Shown piece by piece: positions 33,556-44,861 of a DNA stretch of 64,000 bases; position 1 is the first letter of the stretch, and each line of letters begins with the position of its first letter. Source of the DNA: Alloacidobacterium sp035547425. Its GTDB lineage: Bacteria; Acidobacteriota; Terriglobia; Terriglobales; Acidobacteriaceae. Location of the stretch: NCBI GenBank assembly GCA_035547425.1, contig DASZUU010000018.1, positions 29,986-93,985 on the forward strand. Reading direction: 5' to 3'. Position numbers and translations under genes: made by a program. Below the pieces are notes generated by a model. The model was given only the letters and a program-made list of their open reading frames with translations. It searched no databases and was not told the origin of the DNA.

Positions 33556-36180
33556 ATGCGCCTCTTTCGCCGTCGCATCTATAAGGATCTCTCGGAGGAG
33601 ATTCGCCAGCATCTTGAAGAGAAGATCGACATGCTCATGGCTGACGGAATGAGCCGCGAAGACGCCGAACACCATGCGCGCAGAGAATTCGGCAACGTTG
33701 CATTGCTGGAAGAACGCGGACGCGAAGCCTGGCAGTGGCCGGAGATGCGTTCTTTGTGGGCGGACGTGAAATTCGGCCTGCGGCAGATACGGCGCTATCG
33801 CACATTCACGCTCATGGCCGTATTGACCCTGGCCCTCGGCATCGGCACCAATACCGCCATCTTCACGCTGCTCGATTCGATCGTGCTGCGTCCGCTGCCC
33901 TTCGAGCAGCAGGACCGTCTCGCGTCCATTGAGGCTGTCGGCCTTTTTCCGAAAGGCTGGATCAAGGCACTGCAGGATCATTCACAGTCCTTTGCGTCCA
34001 TCGCTGCGTACGGCGCAAATGAAGAATCGAACGTGAGCAGTTCCGATGTTGCAGACCGCGTTTTCGGGACAAGGGCTACGGTCAACATCTTTGACACTCT
34101 CGGCATTCACCCTGCGCTGGGAAGATTCTTTGAGCCGGAAGATGCGATTTACGGACGCGACCAGGTGGCGATCATCAGCTATGGATATTGGCAGCAGCAC
34201 TTTGCGCGCAGCCCGCAGGCTCTTGGGCAATCGCTTCGCATCGATGGAGTGGATCGCAGAATCATCGGGGTGATGCCCGCCAATATTCACTTCCCTTACG
34301 CCGATACGCAATTCATTACGCCTGTTTCTTACAAGGGAGGCGATCCGCTGGACCCATGGCAGCAGCCTTATGATCTCCACGCTTTAGGGCGGCTCAAGGA
34401 TGGCGTATCACCTGCTGCGGCGCAGGCGGAGCTTCGCAGGCTGCACCCACAGCTACTGCCTCTCTTCCCCTGGCGGATGCCCGATGTCTGGGGCTCGGAT
34501 GCTGTGGTCACTCCGCTGCTCGATTCCATTGTCGGCAATACCCGCCCGCGGTTGTTGCTTCTCGCCGAAGTCGTGGGACTGATCCTTCTCATTGCCTGCG
34601 CCAATGTTGCCAATCTTATGCTCGCGCGCGCAGCTTCGCGCCAGCGCGAGATGGCTATTCGCGGCGCGCTTGGAGCTTCGGGCTGGCGTATCATCCGGCA
34701 GCTTCTGGTAGAAAGCGTTCTGCTGGCATTGCTCGCCGGGATCGTTGGGCTCCTGGCATCGGCCTTGAGCCTGCGCACGCTTGCCAGCCTGCTGCCTGCC
34801 GATACGCCTCGCATTGCCGACATAGGATTGCACTGGAATGTGTTTTTATTCGCAACCGTTATTTCAGTGTTTACAGGCCTGCTGTTCGGGCTTATGCCGG
34901 CCTGCAAGATGGCGTCCCCGCATTTGCAGCAGACGCTTCGCGCCGGCGGTCTGAGCGTCAGCGGCAGAGGCTCACAGTTTCGTCCCTTTATGCTGCTCGT
35001 TATGGGGCAGATCGGCCTGTCAGTGATTGTGATTACCGCAGCGGGATTAATGCTGCACAGCCTTCATGCGCTGAATCAGGTAAATCCAGGCTTTCGCACC
35101 GACCACATCATGACGGCTGAAGTTTCGTTAGATGCTGACGCCTGCAAGCAGCCCGGATACTGCCAATCGTTTTTCCGCACTCTCGTCGAACAATTACACG
35201 GCGCAGCTGACGTTGAAAATGCTGCGCTGATCGATGCTCTGCCGATGACGGGCCGCGATCTGAACTATGTCTACGATGCGGAAGGCCATCCGCGCACTCC
35301 GCAAGAAGGAGCGCGCCTGGCGACAGGTGCAACGGTTTCAAGCGACTACTTCAACCTCGTAGGTCTCAAGCTGCTTCGCGGTCGGCTTTTGAACGATGCG
35401 GACCAGTCCGGGGCAAGCCGCGCTGTAGTTATCAATCAGCGAATGGCTGACGATCTCTGGCCTAACCAGGATCCTATCGGCAAACGCATCATGCAGCCGG
35501 GAGAAGAAAAACAGCCTGCGCTTTTCGATCCCGATATTGCCTCGATTATCGTCGGAGTCGTCAGCAATACGCATCATGCGAGTCTTTCCAGCGGTATCGA
35601 AGAGGAAGTCTATCTGCCGATCATCCCAAAGCATGAGCATCCGGTAATGACGGTCATGCTGCGTACACGCACCACCCCTCCGCAGGCAGCGGCGGAGTTG
35701 CGAAGAATCGTCGGAGCTTTCAATCCGCGCGTGCCTGTCACACATATACGCACGCTGGATGAGGTTGTTGCCTCTTCGGAATCCGCATCGCGTTCGCTGG
35801 CTATTCTGCTTCTGGGCCTGGCAGTGCTGGCGGTGGGCGTAGGTTCGGTCGGCGTCTATAGCTTGATTGCATTTATGGTGAGCTGGCGGACGCGCGAAAT
35901 TGGAATCCGGCTGGCGCTGGGCGAGCCGCGCCAGCAGATTGTGCGCGCCATTATCAAGCAGAGCCTGATGCTGGCAACAGTGGGTTGTGCTGCGGGGCTG
36001 CTCTGCGCTGTTTTATGTACCGGCTTGCTGCAGCGGTTTCTTTTTGAAATCAAGCCCTTCGATCCGCTGACGTTTTGCGTGGTACCGCTGCTCATGCTCG
36101 TTCTGGCAGCCGTTGCGGCATGGGTGCCGGCAAGGCGAGCTGCATCGGTCGATCCGATACAGGCCCTGCGTAGCGAATAG
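33556..36180 (+). CDS. ADOP-type (acidobacterial duplicated orphan) ABC permease, MacB/FtsX fold
   Basis: The protein of about 874 residues has a short N-terminal helical domain (about residues 1-75, EEIRQHLEEKIDMLMADGM and AEHHARREFGN), then two MacB-like periplasmic core plus FtsX membrane units. The first membrane unit is around residues 340-450 with the motif REMAIRGALGASGWRIIRQLL; the second is near the C-terminus with TREIGIRLALGEP and PARRAASVDPIQALRSE. Such duplicated permeases occur without a cognate ATPase gene. It probably takes part in lipoprotein, peptide or antibiotic export; the actual role is unknown. The ATG at 33556 follows GGGAG; an ATG at 33544 is also in frame. Confidence 0.85.
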   Translation: MRLFRRRIYKDLSEEIRQHLEEKIDMLMADGMSREDAEHHARREFGNVALLEERGREAWQWPEMRSLWADVKFGLRQIRRYRTFTLMAVLTLALGIGTNTAIFTLLDSIVLRPLPFEQQDRLASIEAVGLFPKGWIKALQDHSQSFASIAAYGANEESNVSSSDVADRVFGTRATVNIFDTLGIHPALGRFFEPEDAIYGRDQVAIISYGYWQQHFARSPQALGQSLRIDGVDRRIIGVMPANIHFPYADTQFITPVSYKGGDPLDPWQQPYDLHALGRLKDGVSPAAAQAELRRLHPQLLPLFPWRMPDVWGSDAVVTPLLDSIVGNTRPRLLLLAEVVGLILLIACANVANLMLARAASRQREMAIRGALGASGWRIIRQLLVESVLLALLAGIVGLLASALSLRTLASLLPADTPRIADIGLHWNVFLFATVISVFTGLLFGLMPACKMASPHLQQTLRAGGLSVSGRGSQFRPFMLLVMGQIGLSVIVITAAGLMLHSLHALNQVNPGFRTDHIMTAEVSLDADACKQPGYCQSFFRTLVEQLHGAADVENAALIDALPMTGRDLNYVYDAEGHPRTPQEGARLATGATVSSDYFNLVGLKLLRGRLLNDADQSGASRAVVINQRMADDLWPNQDPIGKRIMQPGEEKQPALFDPDIASIIVGVVSNTHHASLSSGIEEEVYLPIIPKHEHPVMTVMLRTRTTPPQAAAELRRIVGAFNPRVPVTHIRTLDEVVASSESASRSLAILLLGLAVLAVGVGSVGVYSLIAFMVSWRTREIGIRLALGEPRQQIVRAIIKQSLMLATVGCAAGLLCAVLCTGLLQRFLFEIKPFDPLTFCVVPLLMLVLAAVAAWVPARRAASVDPIQALRSE

Positions 36181-36182
36181 AT

Positions 36183-37355
36183 TTAATTTTTTACTTCCGA
36201 TGCTTCTGTTTCCGGTATGGCCACCTGTTCGACAATCTCTACGTCGAAGCCTTGCAGCGCGGGAACATGCGTGGGCGTGTTCGAGAGCAGGCGGACTTTG
36301 TGGATGCCGAGATCGGCGAGTATCTGGCCGCCGAGCCCCACCTGGCGAAGAGTACGCTGGTGGCGGTCGTCGTGACCTTCTCGGGAGCGCGCTTCGCGAT
36401 GCAGAACGATGCGATGCGGAGCTACGGTGCGGTCGATATCGAAGCCGCGGCTGGTGTTGTGCAAATAGATCAACGCGCCGCGTCCGGCATCGGCAATGGC
36501 TTTCAGCGAGCGCTGCATAATGCTGTGGCAATCGCACAGTGTGGTCCCGAACACGTCGCCTGCAAGGCAGTGGGAATGCACGCGGACCAGCACGGCGTCA
36601 TCGCCGCGGCTGACGTCACCGCGCACCAGCGCGAGATGGCTTTCACCGCCGTTGACTTCGCTTTCGTAGGCGATCATGCGGAAATCGCCGTAAGGAGTCG
36701 GCATTTCGCTTTCAGCCACGCGCACAATGTAGCGCTCATTCTGCAGGCGGTAGCGGATCAGTTCTGCGACGGTCAACATCTTCATGCTGTGCTGCTCGCA
36801 GAATTCGATCAAATCGGGCACGCGGGCCATGGTGCCGTCGTCCTTCATGATTTCGCAGATCACTCCGGCGGGAATGAGCCCGGCCATGCGCGCCAGATCG
36901 ACGGAAGCCTCGGTTTGCCCGGCACGCACCAGCGCGCCGCCTTTGCGGGCGCGCAGCGGAAAGATGTGTCCGGGGCGGGCGAGGTCATTGGCAGTCGATG
37001 TGGGATCAATGGCAACCTTGATGGTATGGGCGCGGTCATGGGCGGAGATGCCGGTGGTCACACCTTCGCGGGCTTCGATCGTCTCGGTAAACGCCGTGCC
37101 GAAGCGCGAGGAATTCTGCTGCGTCATGGGGCCGAGGCGCAGGTAGTCGGCACGTTCCTCGGTCAAGGTAAGGCAAATGAGACCGCGGCCATATTTCGCC
37201 ATAAAATTAATGGCTTCCGGCGTTACGTGCTCGGCGGCAAGCGTCAGGTCGCCTTCGTTCTCGCGGTCCTCGTCATCGACAACGACGATCATGCGTCCGG
37301 CCTTGATCTCTTCAATGGCTCCCGGAACATCGGTAAATGGAGGTTTTGCGCCCAT
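36183..37355 (-). CDS. ribB: 3,4-dihydroxy-2-butanone 4-phosphate synthase fused to a degenerate GTP cyclohydrolase II-like domain
   Basis: The N-terminal half (about residues 10-205) is a good RibB, the riboflavin-pathway synthase of dihydroxybutanone phosphate from ribulose 5-phosphate: EDRENEGDLTLAAEHVT, the catalytic acidic loop and HDRAHTIKVAIDP. The C-terminal half (210-380) resembles RibA, keeping the zinc cysteines C263, C274 and C276, but the usual RQEGRGIGL is HNTSRGFDIDR and DLRDYG is TLRQVG, so GTP binding and catalysis are doubtful. Bacteria with RibB joined to a non-functional RibA-like domain (RibBX) are known. The ATG at 37355 is preferred because upstream residues do not match the family. 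No FMN riboswitch is seen in the leader. Confidence 0.85.
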   Translation of the reverse strand: MGAKPPFTDVPGAIEEIKAGRMIVVVDDEDRENEGDLTLAAEHVTPEAINFMAKYGRGLICLTLTEERADYLRLGPMTQQNSSRFGTAFTETIEAREGVTTGISAHDRAHTIKVAIDPTSTANDLARPGHIFPLRARKGGALVRAGQTEASVDLARMAGLIPAGVICEIMKDDGTMARVPDLIEFCEQHSMKMLTVAELIRYRLQNERYIVRVAESEMPTPYGDFRMIAYESEVNGGESHLALVRGDVSRGDDAVLVRVHSHCLAGDVFGTTLCDCHSIMQRSLKAIADAGRGALIYLHNTSRGFDIDRTVAPHRIVLHREARSREGHDDRHQRTLRQVGLGGQILADLGIHKVRLLSNTPTHVPALQGFDVEIVEQVAIPETEASEVKN

Positions 37356-37469
37356 GTTCCTATTGTCCGCTAGTCGGTGGCTTTCGGCTAGTATTTCCCG
37401 TTTGCAGCCGGTTGACGGAAAGAGGTAAATCCCGGCGAAAACTTCCGCATCCAAAATGCTATGACCAGC

Positions 37470-38048
37470 ATGGATCGCCGCCGATTTAACGCCTTGCTAG
37501 CCGGGCTTGGCTTTGCTTCCACCAGTTCCAGTTTCGCGGCGACAACTACGCCGGAGACGCTGCAGCTCTCGCGCAACGGATGGATGCCGAATAACGAGCA
37601 TCTGCCTGTGCTGCTCTATCATCGCGTCCTTCCGGTAGAGGGCGAGGATCCGGCGGCGAGGTTTGAGACGGTCTTTCGGCAGAATGGCTGGCCGCCGCAG
37701 TGGCGCAACGGCGTTTACGATTTCCACCACTATCACTCGACCGCGCACGAGGTTTTGGGCTTTGCCGGCGGGGAGGCAAGGCTGATGCTGGGCGGCGAAC
37801 ATGGGCACGAGATAACGGTTCGCGCCGGGGATGTGGCAGTGCTTCCGGCAGGAACCGGGCATTGCAAGCTGGAGGCGAGCGCTGATTTCCTGGTGGTCGG
37901 CGCCTATCCACCGGAGCAGAACTGGGATATTTGCCGGAGCGCTCCTTCAGCCGAAGCCTTGCAGCGGATGGCAAAGCTGCCCTTCCCGAAATCCGACCCG
38001 GTCGAAGGCACAAGCGGGCAACTCCCGAAACTCTGGCTGACACATTAA
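37470..38048 (+). CDS. Exported cupin-domain protein with Tat-like signal
   Basis: This 192-residue protein starts MDRRRFNALLAGLGFAS, a twin-arginine-like signal (D-R-R-R-F), followed by a Ser/Thr/Ala cleavage area. A single cupin domain (about residues 75-140) includes FHHYHSTAHEVLGFAGG, GEARLMLGG and GHEITVRAGDVAVLPAGTGH, giving the two half-motifs with the metal-binding His/Glu pattern. It may bind a metal or be a sugar-binding or isomerase-like protein of the periplasm; the function is not predictable. An ATG nine bases upstream (37461) is equally possible. It is divergent from the ribB gene by 114 bases. Confidence 0.75.
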   Translation: MDRRRFNALLAGLGFASTSSSFAATTTPETLQLSRNGWMPNNEHLPVLLYHRVLPVEGEDPAARFETVFRQNGWPPQWRNGVYDFHHYHSTAHEVLGFAGGEARLMLGGEHGHEITVRAGDVAVLPAGTGHCKLEASADFLVVGAYPPEQNWDICRSAPSAEALQRMAKLPFPKSDPVEGTSGQLPKLWLTH

Positions 38049-38159
38049 ATCCGGCAGTTACTTAAGACGCTGGATTTTCTCCCAAAAAGCGTATTCGCTG
38101 TGGTATTGTTCTGCCGTTGCTGGCACCATGTTGCGCAGCTTGATTCAGGAGATACTGCT

Positions 38160-39578
38160 TTGGCCGTTGGCTTTGAATTTCAGACGGGCATCAAAGTTTG
38201 GCGCATTCCTATAAAAATTGAAAAGATGCTCTGCGAGTGCGACTCGTATCGCAAGCGGATAGAAACAGTCCAAGCAATTACCGCTAACCGGCGCGATGAA
38301 GACTTCGATGTCGCCGCGGGGCAGCTCTCTTATTTTCCTAAAAACTTCACCCTGCATAACGGTACTACTTGGAAAGTTGTTACGGATGGCAATGAGCTTG
38401 AATTTGTGACCAATCATGTATCGATTGGTACGGATCGTCCGAACGGTGCCTTCGCTTTTCCCGACGCTATTTGTGCGCAGGTGGAGCGGCTGATCGAATA
38501 TGTCGCCCTGCTGGACGATGTACGCAGAGACGTGAACATCCGCCGCAAGGCGGAACATGTAGATGCGCGGTCCATCTGGGTTTGCCGACGCGATAATCCT
38601 GCATTGTTCTCTCAGTTCGGCCCTTTCGTGCTTCAGTTCTTCCGCATGTCGGTGTATGACTATCGCGACGATCCTATTGCAGCTTTCCCGCAGATTACGG
38701 GCGGCATCCGTATAGCGCGCATCCGCAAACTGTTCCGCATACTGGCAAAATCGCAAAATGAGGCGCAGAAGTCGGGAACAGCATTCCTCGGCAGCCGAGA
38801 CGCGGTTACCTATGCCCGGTTCCTGAGCAAGACCGTGGAAACGTTGCGCACAGACATGATCGTTGACAGTAACTGGAAGAATTACCCGGCATTCAAGGAC
38901 CACAAAGCCTCGGCTCAACTTCGTGGACTCGTCACAGTTGTGACGATGTACATGCTGAAGGGCGCCGACACGCAAAGCAAGCAAATCAATGTAGTGAAAA
39001 ACCTGTTCTTCATCATGTCGCGCACAGATTTCGGGAAACTCTTCTCGCTGATTCCGAAAAAAGAGCTGGATCACTATACGGCACACCCCGATGACTGGGT
39101 GAATTTCATTTGCAGAGACATGATGAAAATCGCATTCGGTCGTCCGGTGAATCCCGATAATCGCGTCATTAAACAATTGGTGACGGATTACAAGAGCCTC
39201 GACGTACCGGCAAAGATTCCCGTGACTCGCCGGGAATGGCTGACAGCGATGGCCAGAGACAAGCAGGACCTGCTTTCGACCGGCGCTCACGCAAAACTGG
39301 GTGAGGGCGGACAAAGAACCGATTGGTGGATCGATGCTCATGGCGATCACCGGCTGCGCGGTACCGGAGAACTGGGAGATAAGACCGATGCCATCGTCAT
39401 CGGCGATCTTGAAAAGGCTGCTCCTGTTTTTGAGTTTCGCGGACCGGGAAATTCCAGCAATACGATGCCTTTTACGGAATGGCAGCGTTACATGTTCAGC
39501 GCCTATAAATTCCTTGCTACGTTGAATATCCATGCAAAAAGCGAGGCCATCGACGAAAAATCTATCTGGAATAAATGA
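38160..39578 (+). CDS. Orphan 472-residue hypothetical protein, amidoligase-like motifs possible
   Basis: I do not recognise this protein. It starts MAVGFEFQTG; the Gly-Phe-Glu-Phe at residues 4-7 and the later W71-KVVTDG-N-ELEF (Asp76, Glu81) loosely resemble the G-x-E-x-E start and W-x-V-x-x-D-G pattern of amidoligase (carboxylate-amine ligase) folds. Residues 177-182 (PQITGG), a mid region of helices and a final VFEFRGPG (423-430) may be further core motifs. No signal or membrane segments are evident. A TTG at 38160 is chosen because AGGAG at 38147-38151 lies eight bases upstream; the frame is open back to a GTG at 38100. Codon and base composition looks less GC-rich than neighbours, so horizontal origin is possible. 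No partner gene is adjacent. Confidence 0.7.
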   Translation: MAVGFEFQTGIKVWRIPIKIEKMLCECDSYRKRIETVQAITANRRDEDFDVAAGQLSYFPKNFTLHNGTTWKVVTDGNELEFVTNHVSIGTDRPNGAFAFPDAICAQVERLIEYVALLDDVRRDVNIRRKAEHVDARSIWVCRRDNPALFSQFGPFVLQFFRMSVYDYRDDPIAAFPQITGGIRIARIRKLFRILAKSQNEAQKSGTAFLGSRDAVTYARFLSKTVETLRTDMIVDSNWKNYPAFKDHKASAQLRGLVTVVTMYMLKGADTQSKQINVVKNLFFIMSRTDFGKLFSLIPKKELDHYTAHPDDWVNFICRDMMKIAFGRPVNPDNRVIKQLVTDYKSLDVPAKIPVTRREWLTAMARDKQDLLSTGAHAKLGEGGQRTDWWIDAHGDHRLRGTGELGDKTDAIVIGDLEKAAPVFEFRGPGNSSNTMPFTEWQRYMFSAYKFLATLNIHAKSEAIDEKSIWNK

Positions 39579-39642
39579 AAGTGTCCGAATATTCAATTCC
39601 AGCCGTTTCGTCGCAGGCTGAACTTGATACACTGGCGGTAGC

Positions 39643-40329
39643 ATGGTTGAGCTGGTTCCTTCCATTCTTTCGGCGGATTTTGCGCGGCTTGCGGATGAAG
39701 TAGCGGCGGCAGAGCGCGGCGGCGGCACTGTCATCCACGTAGATGTGATGGACGGCCATTTTGTCCCCAACATTACGTTGGGACCGCCTGTGGTCAAATC
39801 GCTGCGCAAGGCGACGAAGCTGCCGCTGGACTGCCATCTGATGATCGAAAATCCGGATGAATTTATCCCGGCATTTGCCGATGCCGGAGCGGACTGGATC
39901 AGCGTTCACTATGAGGCGTGCCGTCACCTTCACCGCACATTGGAGCTGATTGCGCAGCATGGCATGCAGCCCGCGGTCGTCATTAATCCGGCGACAGACG
40001 TCTCCCTGCTGCGGCCGATTTTAGGCATGGTGCATCATGTTCTGGTAATGAGCGTAAATCCGGGCTTTGGCGGGCAGAAATTTATTCCCTATTCGCTGCT
40101 GAAACTGCGCCAATTGAAAGAACTTCGCCAGGAACTGGGCCTGAGTTATAGGATTGAAGTAGATGGCGGGGTGGCTCACGATACGGTGGCCGCTGTCGTC
40201 GAAAATGGAGGCGAGTTGCTGGTGGCCGGGAACGCAGTCTTTGGCGGCGGCCATGCCGAGCAGAACGCCCGCAAGCTGCTCGAAGCAGCCCAAAAAGCGG
40301 CAGAAGTGGAAAGCTGGGGAGTAGCATAA
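39643..40329 (+). CDS. rpe: Ribulose-phosphate 3-epimerase
   Basis: This enzyme of the pentose-phosphate pathway interconverts ribulose 5-phosphate and xylulose 5-phosphate. The 228-residue TIM barrel has the hallmarks VPSILSADFARL, the metal ligands in HVDVMDGHFVPN, CHLMIENP, VMSVNPGFGGQ and EVDGGV. Length is standard. It is 64 bases after the orphan gene and 56 before bamD, in the same direction but not overlapping either. Identification is secure. Confidence 0.95.
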   Translation: MVELVPSILSADFARLADEVAAAERGGGTVIHVDVMDGHFVPNITLGPPVVKSLRKATKLPLDCHLMIENPDEFIPAFADAGADWISVHYEACRHLHRTLELIAQHGMQPAVVINPATDVSLLRPILGMVHHVLVMSVNPGFGGQKFIPYSLLKLRQLKELRQELGLSYRIEVDGGVAHDTVAAVVENGGELLVAGNAVFGGGHAEQNARKLLEAAQKAAEVESWGVA

Positions 40330-40385
40330 AACTCGCCCCGGTGCTGATAGATGCGGGGAAGCAACCGCAAAGTTTTTGAGGTGTT

Positions 40386-41996
40386 ATGAATCGTTTTGTG
40401 ACCCAAGTCTCGGCTGTTTGCCTGTGTTTTGCGATGGTGCCCGCATCCTATGCCATCGGCAAGAAGAAAAAAAAGCAGACAGACCTGAGCACCAACCCGC
40501 TGGCTAACGTCAACTCCAAGCAGCCGGATAAAGAGCTTTTCGACAAGGCCATGAAGGCCATGAAGAAGGGCAAGTACGACGTGGCCCGACTCGATCTGCA
40601 AACCCTGCTGAATACCTACCCCGATACCGAATACGCGATGCGCGCCAAGCTGGCCGTCGGCGACACCTGGTACAAGGAAGGCGGATCGGCGGCGCTGACC
40701 CAGGCCGAGCAGGAATACAAGGATTTCATCACCTTCTTCCCCAATACTCCGGAAGCGGCTGAGGCGCAGATGAAGGTGGGCGACATCTATTACCAGCAGA
40801 TGGCGAAACCCGACCGCGATCCGCAGAACGTGATGCACGCCGAGCAGGAATACCGGACGATGATTCAGCAGTTCCCGGATTCTCCGCTTATTCCGCGCGC
40901 CAAGCAGCGTTTGCGGGACGTGCAGGAGGTTCTGGCGCAGCGTCAATTTGAGATTGGCCAATTTTATGCCTCGCGCGAAAACTGGCCGGCCACAATCGCG
41001 CGTCTGCAGACAGTGGCGGACAATTATCCGCTCTTCAGCCATAGCGACCAGACGCTGATTACCCTGGGCGACGCCTACGTCACACAGGCGCAAATGGCCG
41101 AACACCTGAATCTGCCGCCCAAGGTAAAAGCACAACTCCTGAAGGCTTACAACGACCGCGCCGCCGATGCTTATGGCCGCGTCGTGACGCGCTATGCCAT
41201 GGCTCCGCACGTGGAAGATGCCAAGGACCGCCTGATTGCCATGGGCCGCCCTGTGCCTGAGCCCACGCAGGAACAGCTTGCCGAAAGCGAAGCGGAAGAA
41301 GGCAGCCGGACCACGGTCAAGCTGAGAGATCGCGCTTTGCTGCTGGTCAAGCCCGGCCCGTCGACGGTACGCGCCGCGCGCGTGGGCGAGCCCACGCTGA
41401 CCGAGGAGACGCAAACCACTGCGCCTGAAGTTCGCAACAATACCGTGGCCATGTTTAACGCCGCGATAAAGAACCAGCCCATTCCCGCCGGTCCCACCTA
41501 CGGCAGCGGAACGACTACCGCTTCCGCAGCTACGCCTGCTTCCGGCAGTGCGACAGGCGCCGGCTCGAATACTGGAACCGCAGTCGAGATGGAAGCTGTT
41601 CCTTCCGGCACCAGCGGCGGCAATTCGACCAGCGTAGAGATCATGAATCCGGGCGCAAACGCGTCAGGCTCGACCAATGAAGCGGCTCCGGCAGCCGGCA
41701 ATGGAAATGGAGCCGCTCCCGGTGGAACGCCTGCCGCTCCGGCAAATCCGGGAGCAGCCTATGGTTTGAACCCTGTGGGACCGCCGGCAAATGCCAATAC
41801 AGCCCTGCCGCCCATCGACAAGCCCGCTGAAGCCGCGGATCAGGTGAATGACGTAAAGCCCGGTAGCCAGCCCGCCCAGGTACAAACTGGCACAGCCAAA
41901 GGCAAGAAGAAGAATCCGAATGTTCCCGTCGATAAGAGCAACGAATCTTCTACCAAGAAAAAGAAGAAGGGCCTCGACAAGCTGAATCCGTTCTAA
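40386..41996 (+). CDS. bamD: BamD-like outer-membrane assembly lipoprotein/TPR protein
   Basis: BamD-type proteins work in the BAM complex that inserts beta-barrels into the outer membrane. This 536-residue member has a Sec signal (about 1-24), a Lys-rich stretch, then TPR-like helical repeats (about 45-300; AKLAVGDTWYKEG, AEQEYKDFITFFPNTPEAAEAQMKVGD). The C-terminal 200 residues are Ala/Gly/Pro/Asn-rich low complexity ending with another Lys-rich patch. No clear lipobox Cys follows the signal, which differs from typical lipidated BamD; the call rests on the TPR core and on Acidobacteria having such long forms. A terminator follows. Confidence 0.65.
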   Translation: MNRFVTQVSAVCLCFAMVPASYAIGKKKKKQTDLSTNPLANVNSKQPDKELFDKAMKAMKKGKYDVARLDLQTLLNTYPDTEYAMRAKLAVGDTWYKEGGSAALTQAEQEYKDFITFFPNTPEAAEAQMKVGDIYYQQMAKPDRDPQNVMHAEQEYRTMIQQFPDSPLIPRAKQRLRDVQEVLAQRQFEIGQFYASRENWPATIARLQTVADNYPLFSHSDQTLITLGDAYVTQAQMAEHLNLPPKVKAQLLKAYNDRAADAYGRVVTRYAMAPHVEDAKDRLIAMGRPVPEPTQEQLAESEAEEGSRTTVKLRDRALLLVKPGPSTVRAARVGEPTLTEETQTTAPEVRNNTVAMFNAAIKNQPIPAGPTYGSGTTTASAATPASGSATGAGSNTGTAVEMEAVPSGTSGGNSTSVEIMNPGANASGSTNEAAPAAGNGNGAAPGGTPAAPANPGAAYGLNPVGPPANANTALPPIDKPAEAADQVNDVKPGSQPAQVQTGTAKGKKKNPNVPVDKSNESSTKKKKKGLDKLNPF

Positions 41997-42018
41997 GCGG
42001 GATTCAGCTTCAGCCGGG

Positions 42019-42045
42019 AAAGGCCGCCTCTTTGGGGCGGCCTTT
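42019..42045 (+). terminator. Intrinsic terminator after bamD
   Basis: A 10-bp inverted repeat AAAGGCCGCC with GGCGGCCTTT and a 7-base loop lies 23 bases past the bamD stop. Only three T follow, inside the stem arm, so efficiency may be moderate. Confidence 0.65.
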
Positions 42046-42099
42046 CTGTTATCTATCGGCAAAATGCTTTATCGTGAAAGGTTAGGTTCACATTTCAGA

Positions 42100-44847
<2,748 letters not shown>

Positions 44848-44861
44848 GAGTTGAGGACGGA

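Noticed and set aside
36252..37373. Plus-strand frame of 373 residues opposite the ribB hybrid
   Set aside because: Mirror of real RibB codons; no recognisable protein.
37356..37469. FMN riboswitch before the ribB gene
   Set aside because: The RFN element's conserved AGGGTGAAATTCCC-like core is absent from this 114-base region.
38145..39809. Long (554-residue) minus-strand open frame opposite the orphan gene and rpe
   Set aside because: It covers two plus-strand genes, its translation lacks recognisable domains, and the plus strand has AGGAG plus coherent protein motifs. It is an antisense shadow of high-GC codon bias.
40176..41414. Minus-strand frame of 412 residues across rpe and bamD
   Set aside because: Runs through the 3' part of rpe and most of bamD with no domain signature.
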